Shown one piece after another: positions 44,031 to 52,177 of a stretch of DNA of 64,000 nt. Made by a program: the position numbers and the translations under genes. The stretch's first letter is position 1. Every line of letters begins with the position of its first letter. Origin of the DNA: JANQOH01 sp965242575 (lineage in GTDB: Bacteria > Pseudomonadota > Alphaproteobacteria > UBA7887); NCBI GenBank assembly GCA_965242575.1, contig OZ251461.1, positions 2,852,001 through 2,916,000 of the forward strand, read 5' to 3'. Below the pieces are notes generated by a model. That model saw only the letters and a list, made by a program, of their open reading frames with translations. It had not been told where the DNA came from and made no database searches.

Positions 44031-44156
44031 GCCATAGAGGCGCAGAAACATGGCGCCTTTGCGGATGTTGAGCGCGATGGCGGCGAGGCCGTAGAAGGTC
44101 GTGTTCTTCGCTAGGCTCGGGAAGCGGGTCCGTCCGAGGCCGTAACGCCGCTTAGA
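44031..44156 (-). pseudogene. Transposase C-terminal fragment
   Basis: The minus strand from 44156 reads SKRRYGLGRTRFPSLAKN, then TTFYGLAAIALNIRKGA and MFLRLYGLA. This is the C-terminal pattern of IS5/IS4-type DDE transposases (LAAIALNIRK). It has neither start nor stop of its own and abuts the DctP fragment at one end and an inverted-repeat-like IS5 end at the other. Confidence 0.65.
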
Positions 44157-44382
44157 GGGCGTTTCGAAATGAATTGAGCGATTCCAGTCGGTTGCGGTTC
44201 ATTGGTTGTGGGAACCAGCCAGCGAGGCGCAACATGTGGACTGAAATCGATCGCGCGAAGTCCGCGCGCGCGATGGCGGGCGCTATGCAAGCGATTTGAG
44301 AGAGGCGGAATGGCGGCTGGTTGCGCCCGACATGCCGGCTCGCCGGAATTTCGCGAGGCGGGCGAACGCCAGCGCGCCGCGC
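44157..44382 (+). mobile_element. IS5-type left end with N-terminal transposase fragment
   Basis: GAGGGCGTTTCGAAAT at 44157, preceded by TTA, resembles IS5-group terminal repeats. ATG 44234 opens MWTEIDRAKSARA, and after a frameshift near 44270 the family sequence continues RDGGRYASDLREAEWRLVAPDMP. That is the usual start of IS5-type transposases. It breaks off at the end of the thiolase gene (44383). Non-functional remnant. Confidence 0.75.
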
Positions 44383-45531
44383 CTACAGCGTCGCGTCCGT
44401 TCCCAGGATCAGCGTGACCTGGCTGGAGAAGACGCCGCCATTGCCGTGCGCCAGGGCGATTTGCGGGGTTCCCTGCTGGCGTTCGCCGGCGTCGCCGCGC
44501 AGCTGGCGCACGGCCTCGATGAGCGGGAACATGCCGTACATGCCGGGGTGGCAGCACGACAGGCCGCCGCCATTGGTGTTCACCGCCAGCCGCCCGCCGG
44601 GGGCTATGGCGCCGCCCTCGACGAACGGGCCGCCCTCGCCCTTGGCGCAGAAACCCAGATCCTCCAGAAACATGATCGTGTTGATGGTGAAGGCGTCGTA
44701 AATCTCCACCAGATCGATGTCGGAGACCGACACCCCCGCCATCGCGCGCGCGCGCGGGCCGGTGTCGGAGGCCGCCGTCACCGTCGCGTCGGGCATGCTG
44801 GCGATGTAGCGGTGCCAGTGCGCCATCGCCGCGCCCAGCACCGGAACCGGCGGGCGCGCCAGGTCGCGGGCGCGGCCGGGCGCGGTCAGAACGACCGCCC
44901 CCGCCCCGTCGGTGACGAGGCAGCAGTCGCGCACCGTGAACGGGTCGCTGATCGGGCGCGAGGCCAGGACCTCCTCCGTCGTCAACGGATCGCGCATGAA
45001 CGCCTCGGGGTTCAGCGCCGCCCAGGCGCGCGCGGCGACCGCCGCCTCGGCCAGCTGCGCGCGCGTCGTCCCGTATTCGTGCATGTGGCGCGACGCCGAA
45101 AGCGCGTAGGAGGTGATGGGCTGGCGCGGGCCGTAGGGGCCTTCGTAAGGGTCCGGCCGCGAGGTGGAGACGAGGCGGCCCGAAGCCGAACGCTGGTTGC
45201 TGCCATAGGCGACCAGCGCCGTTTCGCACTGCCCGGCGGCTATGGCCATCATCGCCGTCATCAGGTGCGCCAGGTTCGACGACCCGCCGATCATCGAGGA
45301 ATCGGAGAATTTCGGCGACACGCCGAGATATTCGCACAGCGCGAGCGAGCCCATGTTGTGCGTCACCGAGGCGCAGAACACCGCGTCGACGTCGGCGGCG
45401 CGCAGCCCGGCGTCGTCCAGCGCCGCGCGGGCCGCGCCGGCGGTCAGCTCCAGTTCGGAGAACCCCGGCACCTCGCCCAGGCCGAACGTCCCGGCGCCGA
45501 CGACCGACGCCGCGCCCCGCAACCCGCTCAC
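44383..45531 (-). CDS. Thiolase-superfamily protein (SCP-x/acetyl-CoA acetyltransferase-like)
   Basis: A 382-residue protein of the non-decarboxylating thiolase fold. AASVVGAGTFGLGEVPG and ELTAGAARAALDDAGLRAADVDAVF open it; MIGGSSNLAHLMTAMMAIAAGQCETALVAYG is the core helix. DLVEIYDAFTINTIMFLEDLGF and VNTNGGGLSCCHPGMYGMF carry the catalytic-loop residues. Such thiolases pair with a DUF35 OB-fold/zinc-ribbon protein, as here. They act in lipid, sterol or CoA side-chain degradation. GTG 45531 overlaps the upstream stop by four bases. The last residues (ILGTDATL) lie against the IS5 remnant, so the extreme end may be altered. Confidence 0.86.
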   Translation of the reverse strand: MSGLRGAASVVGAGTFGLGEVPGFSELELTAGAARAALDDAGLRAADVDAVFCASVTHNMGSLALCEYLGVSPKFSDSSMIGGSSNLAHLMTAMMAIAAGQCETALVAYGSNQRSASGRLVSTSRPDPYEGPYGPRQPITSYALSASRHMHEYGTTRAQLAEAAVAARAWAALNPEAFMRDPLTTEEVLASRPISDPFTVRDCCLVTDGAGAVVLTAPGRARDLARPPVPVLGAAMAHWHRYIASMPDATVTAASDTGPRARAMAGVSVSDIDLVEIYDAFTINTIMFLEDLGFCAKGEGGPFVEGGAIAPGGRLAVNTNGGGLSCCHPGMYGMFPLIEAVRQLRGDAGERQQGTPQIALAHGNGGVFSSQVTLILGTDATL

Positions 45532-45920
45532 GACGCGGACTCCGCGGGGCGGAAGACGACCACGGGCGAGTCGCCCGACCGGTCCACCTCCGCCTTCACC
45601 GCCATGCCGATGCGCACGTCTGTGGGCGCGACGCCCTCGACGCGGCTCATCATGCGCGGCCCCTCCGCCAGGTCGACGAGGGCTACGTTGTAGGGCGGAC
45701 CCTGTTCGGGCCGGCGGCGCACCACGCTGGTGGCGTACACTACGCCCCGGCCCGACGCCGCGCGCCATTCCAGCGCGGCCGAGCCGCAGCGCGGGCACTG
45801 GACGCGCGGGTAGAACACGCCGCGCGCGCATTCCGGGCAGTGCTGCAACACGAAGCGGCCTTCGGCCAGCGCGTCGAAAAAGATGCGCTCCGGGCCTGTC
45901 CCGGCGGCGTCCGCGGGCAT
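45528..45920 (-). CDS. DUF35 OB-fold zinc-ribbon protein, thiolase partner
   Basis: A 130-residue protein. A rubredoxin-like zinc ribbon (HCPECARGVFYPRVQCPRCGS) precedes an OB-fold (GRGVVYATSVVRRRP, YNVALVDLAEGPRMMSRVEG). DUF35 proteins bind thiolases and are needed for their activity or act as acyl-CoA-binding subunits. ATG 45920 has a strong GGAGGAGG site. It is translationally coupled to the thiolase. Confidence 0.9.
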   Translation of the reverse strand: MPADAAGTGPERIFFDALAEGRFVLQHCPECARGVFYPRVQCPRCGSAALEWRAASGRGVVYATSVVRRRPEQGPPYNVALVDLAEGPRMMSRVEGVAPTDVRIGMAVKAEVDRSGDSPVVVFRPAESAS

Positions 45921-45993
45921 GGGCTCCTCCTCCCCGACCGTCGTCCCGCCCCGCTATAGCCGCCGCCGGCGGGCCTGTATAGGCGGCCGCGCG

Positions 45994-46527
45994 TCAGTCG
46001 CCCGCCGTCCCGGCGCAGCGCGCCGCCGCCTCGCGGACGGCGGGGCCGGCGCCGCGCAGGTCGAAATCGGCGATGAACGCGCCGCCGTCGAGCTCCGGCC
46101 CGCGCGCCGCCAGGCGGCGATGCGCCGCGAGCCGGCGCGCGAACGCCTCCGGGTCCGGCGGGATCGACATGTTGCGGTCGGGCGATTTCCGCCAGGCGCG
46201 GGTGTCCTCCGGCCCGGAATCGAAGCGGACCGTGACCGCGACGGCGGAGGAGCCCGGTTCGGCGTAGCCGAGCGCGCCGAAACGGCCCCATTGGATGGCG
46301 GCCTCGACCCCGCCGCCGGCGCAGCGGAGGACGAGGAACTTGCCGAACGCCGCGTCGAGCGGCCCCGGCGCCGCGCCCGCCGCGCGCAGGCGGGCGGCGA
46401 CGGGGCCGGACCCGTCCGCGATCTCCCATTCCGGCGCCTCCTCGGCGGACGCGGCGGCCAACGGGAGGCAAAGCGCCGGCCCGACTGCGGCGGCGATGAG
46501 CGGGGCGGCGCGGAGCCGGCGGCGCAT
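45994..46527 (-). CDS. Secreted hypothetical protein
   Basis: A 177-residue protein with a clear signal peptide (MRRRLRAAPLIAAAVGPALCLPLAAASAEE) and a mature part of about 148 residues. The mature part contains FGKFLVLRCAGGGVEAAIQWGRF, AVAVTVRFDSGPEDTRAWRKS and a final Cys in AARCAG that could pair with the Cys at LRC. It looks like a small periplasmic beta-rich protein; I do not recognise the family. It is upstream of the DUF35-thiolase pair, with a 73-base gap. Confidence 0.7.
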   Translation of the reverse strand: MRRRLRAAPLIAAAVGPALCLPLAAASAEEAPEWEIADGSGPVAARLRAAGAAPGPLDAAFGKFLVLRCAGGGVEAAIQWGRFGALGYAEPGSSAVAVTVRFDSGPEDTRAWRKSPDRNMSIPPDPEAFARRLAAHRRLAARGPELDGGAFIADFDLRGAGPAVREAAARCAGTAGD

Positions 46528-46673
46528 GGCGTTCTCCTCGCGGGGCGCTCCTTGCAGGGCGGGCCGAATCGCGCCCCGTTGGCCGCGCGAGTCAAGCCCC
46601 TCGCGGACCGCCGCGGCCTTGCCGGGGACGGCGGCGGGCGCTACGGTCGCGGCGGGCGCGCGGAGCGGGAGAC

Positions 46674-47546
46674 ATGGCGGAACCGGAAGCGGCGGCGAAG
46701 CGGGACCGGGGCGCGCGGCGGCGGCGCGTGTCGACGGCGGACATCCGCGCCCGCAAGGGCGGCGACCCCATCGTCTGCCTCACCGCCTACACGGCGCCGG
46801 CCGCCGCCTGGGTGCAGGACCACGTGGACCTGCTGCTGGTCGGGGACTCGCTCGGCATGACGATTTACGGCTTCGAGAACACCGTCGCCGTCACCCTCGA
46901 CATGATGATCGCCCACGGCGCGGCGGTGGTCCGCGGCGCGCGGACGCCCTGCGTCGTCGTCGACCTGCCCTTCGGCGCCTACCAGGAATCGCCGCAAGCG
47001 GCGTTCCGCGCCGCCGCGCGCGTCATGGCCGAGACCGGCTGCTCGGCGGTCAAACTCGAGGGCGGGCGGGAGATGGCGGAGACGGCGCGCTTCCTCGTCG
47101 AACGCGGGATTCCGGTCATGGGGCATGTGGGGCTGACGCCGCAGCACGTCCACCGCTTCGGCGGCTTCCGCCCGCAGGCGCGCACCGGCGCCGAGGAGGA
47201 GGCGCTGGTCGCCGACGCCGATGCGATCTCCGAGGCCGGCGCGTTCGCGATGGTGGTCGAGGCGGTTCCGGAGACGGCGGCGCGGCGCGTGACCGAGCGC
47301 GTCGCCGCGCCCACCGTGGGCATCGGCGCCGGCAAGGCGGTGGACGGGCAGATCCTCGTCCTCGACGACGCGGTGGGGACGTTCCCCGACTTCACGCCGA
47401 AATTCGTCAAGCGCTACGCCGAGCTCGGCGCCGGCCTCGCCGACGCCGCGCGCCGCTACGCCGAGGACGTCCGCGCCGGGCGGTTCCCCGGCCCGGAGCA
47501 CACCTTCAAGGCCAGGGCGAAGACTCCGCGCCGTCAGCGGGGGTAG
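46674..47546 (+). CDS. panB: 3-methyl-2-oxobutanoate hydroxymethyltransferase
   Basis: A 290-residue enzyme making ketopantoate from ketoisovalerate and methylene-tetrahydrofolate, the first committed step to pantothenate. It has VCLTAYTAPAAAWVQ, VDLLLVGDSLGMTIYGF, VVDLPFGAYQESPQ, VKLEGG, PVMGHVGLTPQHVH and TVGIGAGKAVDGQILVLDD, covering the Mg2+ and substrate sites. The last codons lie inside a 20-bp direct repeat shared with 49612-49631, and the stop (47544-47546) overlaps the end of the convergent HEPN gene. It is intact. Confidence 0.95.
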   Translation: MAEPEAAAKRDRGARRRRVSTADIRARKGGDPIVCLTAYTAPAAAWVQDHVDLLLVGDSLGMTIYGFENTVAVTLDMMIAHGAAVVRGARTPCVVVDLPFGAYQESPQAAFRAAARVMAETGCSAVKLEGGREMAETARFLVERGIPVMGHVGLTPQHVHRFGGFRPQARTGAEEEALVADADAISEAGAFAMVVEAVPETAARRVTERVAAPTVGIGAGKAVDGQILVLDDAVGTFPDFTPKFVKRYAELGAGLADAARRYAEDVRAGRFPGPEHTFKARAKTPRRQRG

Positions 47547-47547
47547 T
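47528..47547. repeat. Left 20-bp direct repeat bracketing the HEPN/DUF262 island
   Basis: GCGCCGTCAGCGGGGGTAGT, identical to 49612-49631. It includes the last six codons of panB and the last codons plus stop of the HEPN gene on the other strand. Confidence 0.9.
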
Positions 47548-48106
47548 CCTCAAGATAGCCTTGATCCTTCACAGATTTGTCAATTTGATCCCTGAATATT
47601 TGTACCAACTCCAGAACATTTCTTGCGTGCTGTTCAAAATCTTGGATAGATATTTGCATATCTTTGCCATGCGCGATACTATTTCTAGTTTTTACGAGAG
47701 ACTGGATTAGAAGATCCTTAGATTCGAACGGCAAATATTCCAAGCCAAGCTGCCATACAATTCTCCGTAAATTTGCGGAATTCATAATTCCAGTTCTTTT
47801 GAGTAGTCTTTCCTTCGCCGCAGGAAGATCAATTTCATGCCCATCGGGGTTAAGCAAGGCAATAAAATTTCTTTTCAGATTATTGATGCCAACATTTTTA
47901 CTATTGATAAAATCCAAGAATATCTTTCCAGAATCGCGCACAAAACCCTCCCAGTGCGCATAGGACACAACAATAGCGCCACGCCTAATAGCCGATGCTT
48001 GAGGGCTGTGTCCCATGGGTGGAACCGCATTCAACAGCACACGAAGCTCCTGCTTCCTCCAGCCAGTTCGTCTGTCTAGCAGCTGATGGAATTCATATTC
48101 TGTCAT
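47534..48106 (-). CDS. HEPN-domain nuclease (MAE_28990/MAE_18760-like)
   Basis: A 190-residue protein, visibly AT-rich. It begins MTEYEFHQLLDRRTGWRKQEL and has AIVVSYAHWEGFVRDSGKIFLDFIN, the typical SYAHWEGF block of MAE_28990/MAE_18760 HEPN proteins. The HEPN catalytic motif Rx4H is RNSIAH (Arg141, His146). HEPN proteins of this type are predicted RNases of defence or toxin modules and commonly sit beside a DUF262 gene, as here. ATG 48106 overlaps the DUF262 stop (ATGA). Its last residues (LEDYPR) and stop come from the flanking repeat. Confidence 0.85.
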   Translation of the reverse strand: MTEYEFHQLLDRRTGWRKQELRVLLNAVPPMGHSPQASAIRRGAIVVSYAHWEGFVRDSGKIFLDFINSKNVGINNLKRNFIALLNPDGHEIDLPAAKERLLKRTGIMNSANLRRIVWQLGLEYLPFESKDLLIQSLVKTRNSIAHGKDMQISIQDFEQHARNVLELVQIFRDQIDKSVKDQGYLEDYPR

Positions 48107-49248
48107 GATCCAATCGCAAATTCGCGCCTACCATACGGGATGGACAGCCGTAGGCGACTTGACGGGGATACGCCACTTCTCACAAAATTGCGGAAGTTAT
48201 CATCACTCCACATGCTCTTGATCTTGGCCAGAATCCGCTCCCTGGAGAAGTCATCTACGCATGCGCCGTTAGCCAGATTGTGCGCTATACCACATCCCAC
48301 GACCTCGAAAGGAGAAAGCAAAAAGCTTCCCTTAAACCTATCTTCAGTACTGTCATACCGGCGGAACACACGATCACCCAAACATTCCCCAGAAAGTATG
48401 CTAAACGTTTCCGTAAAAACCTTCCCTATACGAGATCTTTCATCCTCTCCTGCCCTTGCTAAGTCTATGATATTTTCATTGATAAACGTAACCATGCTAC
48501 CCATCTTCTGTATCTTTTTAATATCCGTCTCCCTTGAGAGCACCAGAAGCCGAGATGCAAGCTCCATGTGGTAGCCCTCGTCTGCCAATCTATCGCTAAT
48601 GGCGACGCATTCGGTGAAAGATTCAATTTCGGAGAGTTCCTTCAGCCACGTATAAAATTTCTCGTTCTCCATCACAAGCAGACAGTTCCGAACTTCTTGA
48701 TCGCTCATCGCCGCACCGCCCGTATTCAAACGCTGAAAAAGATCATATTTGGCTCTGGTGTCGCTGCCCCTCATCACAATGCTTACGTTAACCTTAGCGC
48801 GTCGGAAATCCCTCTTCAGCGCCACAGGTAGGTCTTTCCACGTCATGTTTTTAAGCGATGGCAGATAAGTCGCATCGGATAATTGCAAACTTTTTTGCTT
48901 GCGATCACGATGTTCGTCCCTGAGCTCACCCATGAATTCCAAAAGAGTGGACAGCCGTTGCATTCCATCTACGATTTCCCACACGCCATCCTCTCTCTGG
49001 CCAACAAAAATTTGCGGCAGAGGGATACCGAGGAGAACCGATTCGATAAAATTCGTCTTCTATTCCCGTGTCCACCGGAAGAACCGCTGAAATTGGGGAC
49101 GGACGTCTATATCGTTATCCTCGTACAGCGATGCAATCTCGCCCACTGACATCGCGTATCCATCAGTGCGAATTTTCCTGCGCTGTTTCTGGACCTCGTT
49201 CTCAAGCTTCTTAAATTGACGTACCGTCGGTGACTTTCGATCAGACAT
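48103..49248 (-). pseudogene. DUF262 protein with one in-frame amber codon
   Basis: Reading from ATG 49248 (GGAG site before it): MSDRKSPTVRQFKKLENEVQ, then IASLYEDNDIDVRPQFQRFFRWTRE, then a TAG at 49062-49060 (codon 63). After it the same frame resumes KTNFIESVLLGIPLPQIFVG and VWEIVDGMQRLSTLLEF with the DUF262 DGxQR motif. It continues without further breaks to 48103, about 380 codons. DUF262 (ParB/Srx-like, as in GmrSD) proteins hydrolyse nucleotides or cut modified DNA. Only the amber interrupts it; a GTG at 48984 could allow re-initiation, giving a 293-residue C-terminal product. Readthrough, suppression or a recent nonsense mutation are alternatives. Confidence 0.85.
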
Positions 49249-49611
49249 CCCTAGCTCCATTCTCGTCTCGGCTCCAGCCGCCCTTTGAACGTGCGCCGGG
49301 CCAGATAGGGCGATGGCCGCTCGGGCCAGATTGCCGAACGTGCGATCTGGTAGATGGGGAGACACCGAGGCTGCGCTGTGTGATCCCGTAACTCATTGTC
49401 ATGCCCTCCTGCTCCAGAGCTCGACGCAAGGGTCGTCCGACACCGAGCCGTAGCATCGCCAGCCCACATCGCGCCGCATCATGGGTAGGGAACAACGGGC
49501 TGTCAAGGCCGATATGGACAGGGGGCAAAAATTTTTGCGCCACCATATTTGCGCGCCCGGCCGTCAAGGCCGTGGATGGGCAAATCGTTATCGTCGACGA
49601 CAAGTCCCGAG
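49249..49611. other. Decayed sequence at the right end of the island, with a panB-like fragment
   Basis: No plausible gene is seen. From 49566 to 49601 the plus strand encodes KAVDGQIVIVDD, matching KAVDGQILVLDD of the intact panB (about 47336-47371) but with different codons. It joins the 20-bp repeat with the intervening panB sequence missing. The rest (49262-49560) has open frames on the minus strand, without recognisable motifs. Confidence 0.6.
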
Positions 49612-49631
49612 GCGCCGTCAGCGGGGGTAGT
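49612..49631. repeat. Right 20-bp direct repeat bracketing the HEPN/DUF262 island
   Basis: Identical to 47528-47547. Here it forms the last codons and stop of the luciferase-like gene on the minus strand (NYPR-stop). Confidence 0.9.
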
Positions 49632-50616
49632 TCTCCGGCGTGAAGGCGGCGAAGGTGCGTGCGATTTCGGCCGGGTCGTCGGAAAGCGGCGCGATAATGT
49701 GGGTGTGGACGCCCCGTTCGGCGGCCTCGCGGATGCGCGCGCGGCATGCGTCCGCCGTCCCGACCACGGCGATCTCGTCCGCCAGCGCGTCGGAGATCGC
49801 GCCCGTCGTCCGCGCCCGGTCGCGCGCCGCCCAGCCCTCGGCGATCTCCCCGGCGACGTCGGCGTAGCCCGCCCAGGCGAGGAAGCGGTTATAGACCGGG
49901 GTGGCGTAATACGGCGCCATCGCGCGCTTGAAGCGGGCCAGCGCCGCCGCCTTGTCGTCGGTGACCAGGACCATGTAGCGGTTCACGACCTCGACCTCGG
50001 CCGGGTCCTTGCCGGCGCGCCGGGCGCCGGCGCGCACGCGCTCCAGCATTTTCGGCAGCGCGCGGCGCGGCCACAGGTTGAACACCGCGCCGTCGCCGAC
50101 CTCGCCCGCCGTCTCGCACATCGCCGGGCGCAGCGCGGCGAGATATATCGGCACCGGCCGCTCCAGCGGCGGCTGGCGGTAGCCGCGGCTGCGCAGCGTC
50201 TCCAATTGGAAGTCCGACTTCTCGCCGGCGAGCATGGCGCGCGCCATGCGCGCGGTTTCGCGGACCCGGGTCAGCGGCTTCTCGAACGCGACTCCGTGCC
50301 AGCCCTCCATCATCGTATGGCTCGACGAGCCGAGGCCGAGGACGAAGCGGCCCGGCAGCAGCTGGCCGAGCGCGTTGGCGGTGGCGGCGAGCACCGCCGG
50401 CGTCCGGGTGAACACCGGAGTCACCGCGACGCCTATGCGCATGTTCCCGGCGTGGGGCGCGACGGCGGCGGCGGAAGTGAGCGAATCCGGCGCGCCGCCA
50501 TCGCCGAACCAGGCGTCGTCGAAACCGTCGGCGGCCGCCCGGCGCACGCGGGCGACGGTGTCGGCCAGACGGGGCCCGGCGGGCAGGGTGACGGCGATGC
50601 GTTGGCGCGGCGGCAT
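49618..50616 (-). CDS. LLM-class flavin-dependent oxidoreductase (F420/FMN luciferase-like)
   Basis: A 332-residue TIM-barrel oxidoreductase. RIAVTLPAGPRLADTVARVRRAAADGFDDAWFGD, GVAVTPVFTRTPAVLAATANALGQLLPGRFVLGLGSSS and VPIYLAALRPAMCETAGEVGDGAVFN are classic bacterial-luciferase-like motifs. The cofactor may be FMN or F420; the substrate is unknown. ATG 50616. Without the island its 3' end would overlap that of panB convergently. Confidence 0.9.
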   Translation of the reverse strand: MPPRQRIAVTLPAGPRLADTVARVRRAAADGFDDAWFGDGGAPDSLTSAAAVAPHAGNMRIGVAVTPVFTRTPAVLAATANALGQLLPGRFVLGLGSSSHTMMEGWHGVAFEKPLTRVRETARMARAMLAGEKSDFQLETLRSRGYRQPPLERPVPIYLAALRPAMCETAGEVGDGAVFNLWPRRALPKMLERVRAGARRAGKDPAEVEVVNRYMVLVTDDKAAALARFKRAMAPYYATPVYNRFLAWAGYADVAGEIAEGWAARDRARTTGAISDALADEIAVVGTADACRARIREAAERGVHTHIIAPLSDDPAEIARTFAAFTPENYPR

Positions 50617-50666
50617 GGCGTGTCCTCGTGTTGCGCGTGTCGGGCGCGTTGCGCGCGGCGCGGCGG

Positions 50667-52064
50667 TCAGCCGGGCGCCGCGAGGCCCCGGATGTGCCCG
50701 GCCTGGTTGCGGATGTCCTGGGCCTGGAGCCAGCCCGCCGACCCTTCGGAGAAATGCCGCTCCGCCCGCCCGGCGTGGCGGACGGCGTCGTCGGCGCGGC
50801 CGACCAGAAGCGCGTATTCCCCGGCGGCGAGCGCGGAGGCGCCGGCCTCGCCCAGGCCGTGATAGGCCGCGGCCAGGGTCCGCCACGTCACCGGGTCGTC
50901 GCGGTCGCTCCGCCGCGCCGCCTCCAGGTTGGCGACCGCCGCCGGCAGCAGCGCCGCGTCGCCGGCCTCGACCTGGACCCGCCCCAGGCCGGCGCGCAGC
51001 TGCGGGTCGCCGGGCCGCAGGTCGACGGCGCGCTGGTAATGCGGCAGCGCCTCGCGGACGCGCCCATGCTCGAACAATATCTGCCCCTTGAGCTCGGCGA
51101 ACCACGGGTCGTCCGGGCGCTCGGCGATCAGGCCGTCGATCTCCGCCAGCGACCGCGGCAGGTCGGGCAGGCGCATATAGGCGACGGCGCGGCCGTACCG
51201 CGCCGCAAGCGACCGGTCGCGCTCGGGAAAGACCGAGCGCAGCACGCGGCGCGGGCGGTCGAGGAAGCCCGCGAGTTTGGCGCGTATCCGCGCCAGGCGC
51301 TCCGCGTCCTCCGGCGAGTCGGGCGAATCCGACCATGGCGAGGCGGCGATGTGCTCGGCGATGAAGGCGATCCGGTTCGCGGTCAGCGGGTGGCTGCGCA
51401 CGTAGGGGTCCTGGCGTTCGACGAAGAGCAGCTCCTGGTCCTCGAGGGTGCGCAGGAATTCCAGCAGCCCGCGCGCCGAGCGGCCGACGCGGTCGAGATA
51501 CGCCAGCGCCGCATGGTCGGCGGCGTTCTCCTGCGCGCGGGTGTAGGCGAGGAAGGTGCGCATCCCGGCGGACTGGCCGCCGACGATCAGCGCGCCCCCC
51601 GCCTCGCCGGCGTCGCCGGCGCCGGTCGCCGCGCCGACGGCGATGAGGCCGATCCCCGCCAGGGTGGCGAACAGGCCGGCGGCCTCCGCCGTCCGCATCG
51701 CCTCGCCGGTGCGCGCCAGGTGGCCGCCGGCGAGGTGGCCCGTCTCGTGCGCCAGGACTCCCATCACCTGCCCCGGAGTCTCCGCCGCCATGAGCAGGCC
51801 GGTGTTGAGGAAGAGGTTGCGCCCGCCGGCGACGAAGGCGTTGAGGGCGGGGTCGCGGACCAGGAGCACCCGCACCGTCTCCGGGTCCAGCTCCGCGGCG
51901 GCGAACAGCGGGTCGGCCCACATGCGGACGACGGTCTCGATCTCGGAATCGCGGACCAGCGGCAGGCTCCGCGCATGCGCCGCCGTAGCGAGGACGACGC
52001 TGGCGCCCGCCTCGCACACGACCAGGCAGAGCGGCGCGAGCCATCGCAGAATTCCGGTCGCCAC
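50667..52064 (-). CDS. M48 metalloprotease with TPR repeats (BepA/YfgC-like)
   Basis: A 465-residue secreted zinc protease. A signal peptide (LVVCEAGASVVLATAAHARS) is followed by LNAFVAGGRNLFLNTGLL and the zinc motif HETGH (His106, Glu107, His110), with a third ligand in AQENAADHAAL (Glu near 179). The C-terminal half carries TPR-like helices (LKGQILFEHGRVREALPHYQRAV). BepA-like proteases assist or degrade outer-membrane proteins such as LptD; here it may act on barrel proteins in the periplasm. It sits 50 bases upstream of the LLM gene. Confidence 0.9.
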   Translation of the reverse strand: MATGILRWLAPLCLVVCEAGASVVLATAAHARSLPLVRDSEIETVVRMWADPLFAAAELDPETVRVLLVRDPALNAFVAGGRNLFLNTGLLMAAETPGQVMGVLAHETGHLAGGHLARTGEAMRTAEAAGLFATLAGIGLIAVGAATGAGDAGEAGGALIVGGQSAGMRTFLAYTRAQENAADHAALAYLDRVGRSARGLLEFLRTLEDQELLFVERQDPYVRSHPLTANRIAFIAEHIAASPWSDSPDSPEDAERLARIRAKLAGFLDRPRRVLRSVFPERDRSLAARYGRAVAYMRLPDLPRSLAEIDGLIAERPDDPWFAELKGQILFEHGRVREALPHYQRAVDLRPGDPQLRAGLGRVQVEAGDAALLPAAVANLEAARRSDRDDPVTWRTLAAAYHGLGEAGASALAAGEYALLVGRADDAVRHAGRAERHFSEGSAGWLQAQDIRNQAGHIRGLAAPG

Positions 52065-52177
52065 GGCGCGGCTCCCGTTCCGAAACCCGGGGGCTTTCCT
52101 TAAGGTCGCGCCGCGCCGCCGTCAAATGCGCCGGCGGCGCGCAGGCGCATCGGAGCGCGGCGAAGGGGAGGGGCGGG

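Noticed and set aside
49060..49062. TAG decoded as pyrrolysine
   Set aside because: No pyl genes or PYLIS-type context is visible; a nonsense mutation is simpler.
49262..49747. A minus-strand gene of 168 codons overlapping the DUF262 start
   Set aside because: The translation is a patchwork with no motif, and it covers the direct repeat and the panB fragment.
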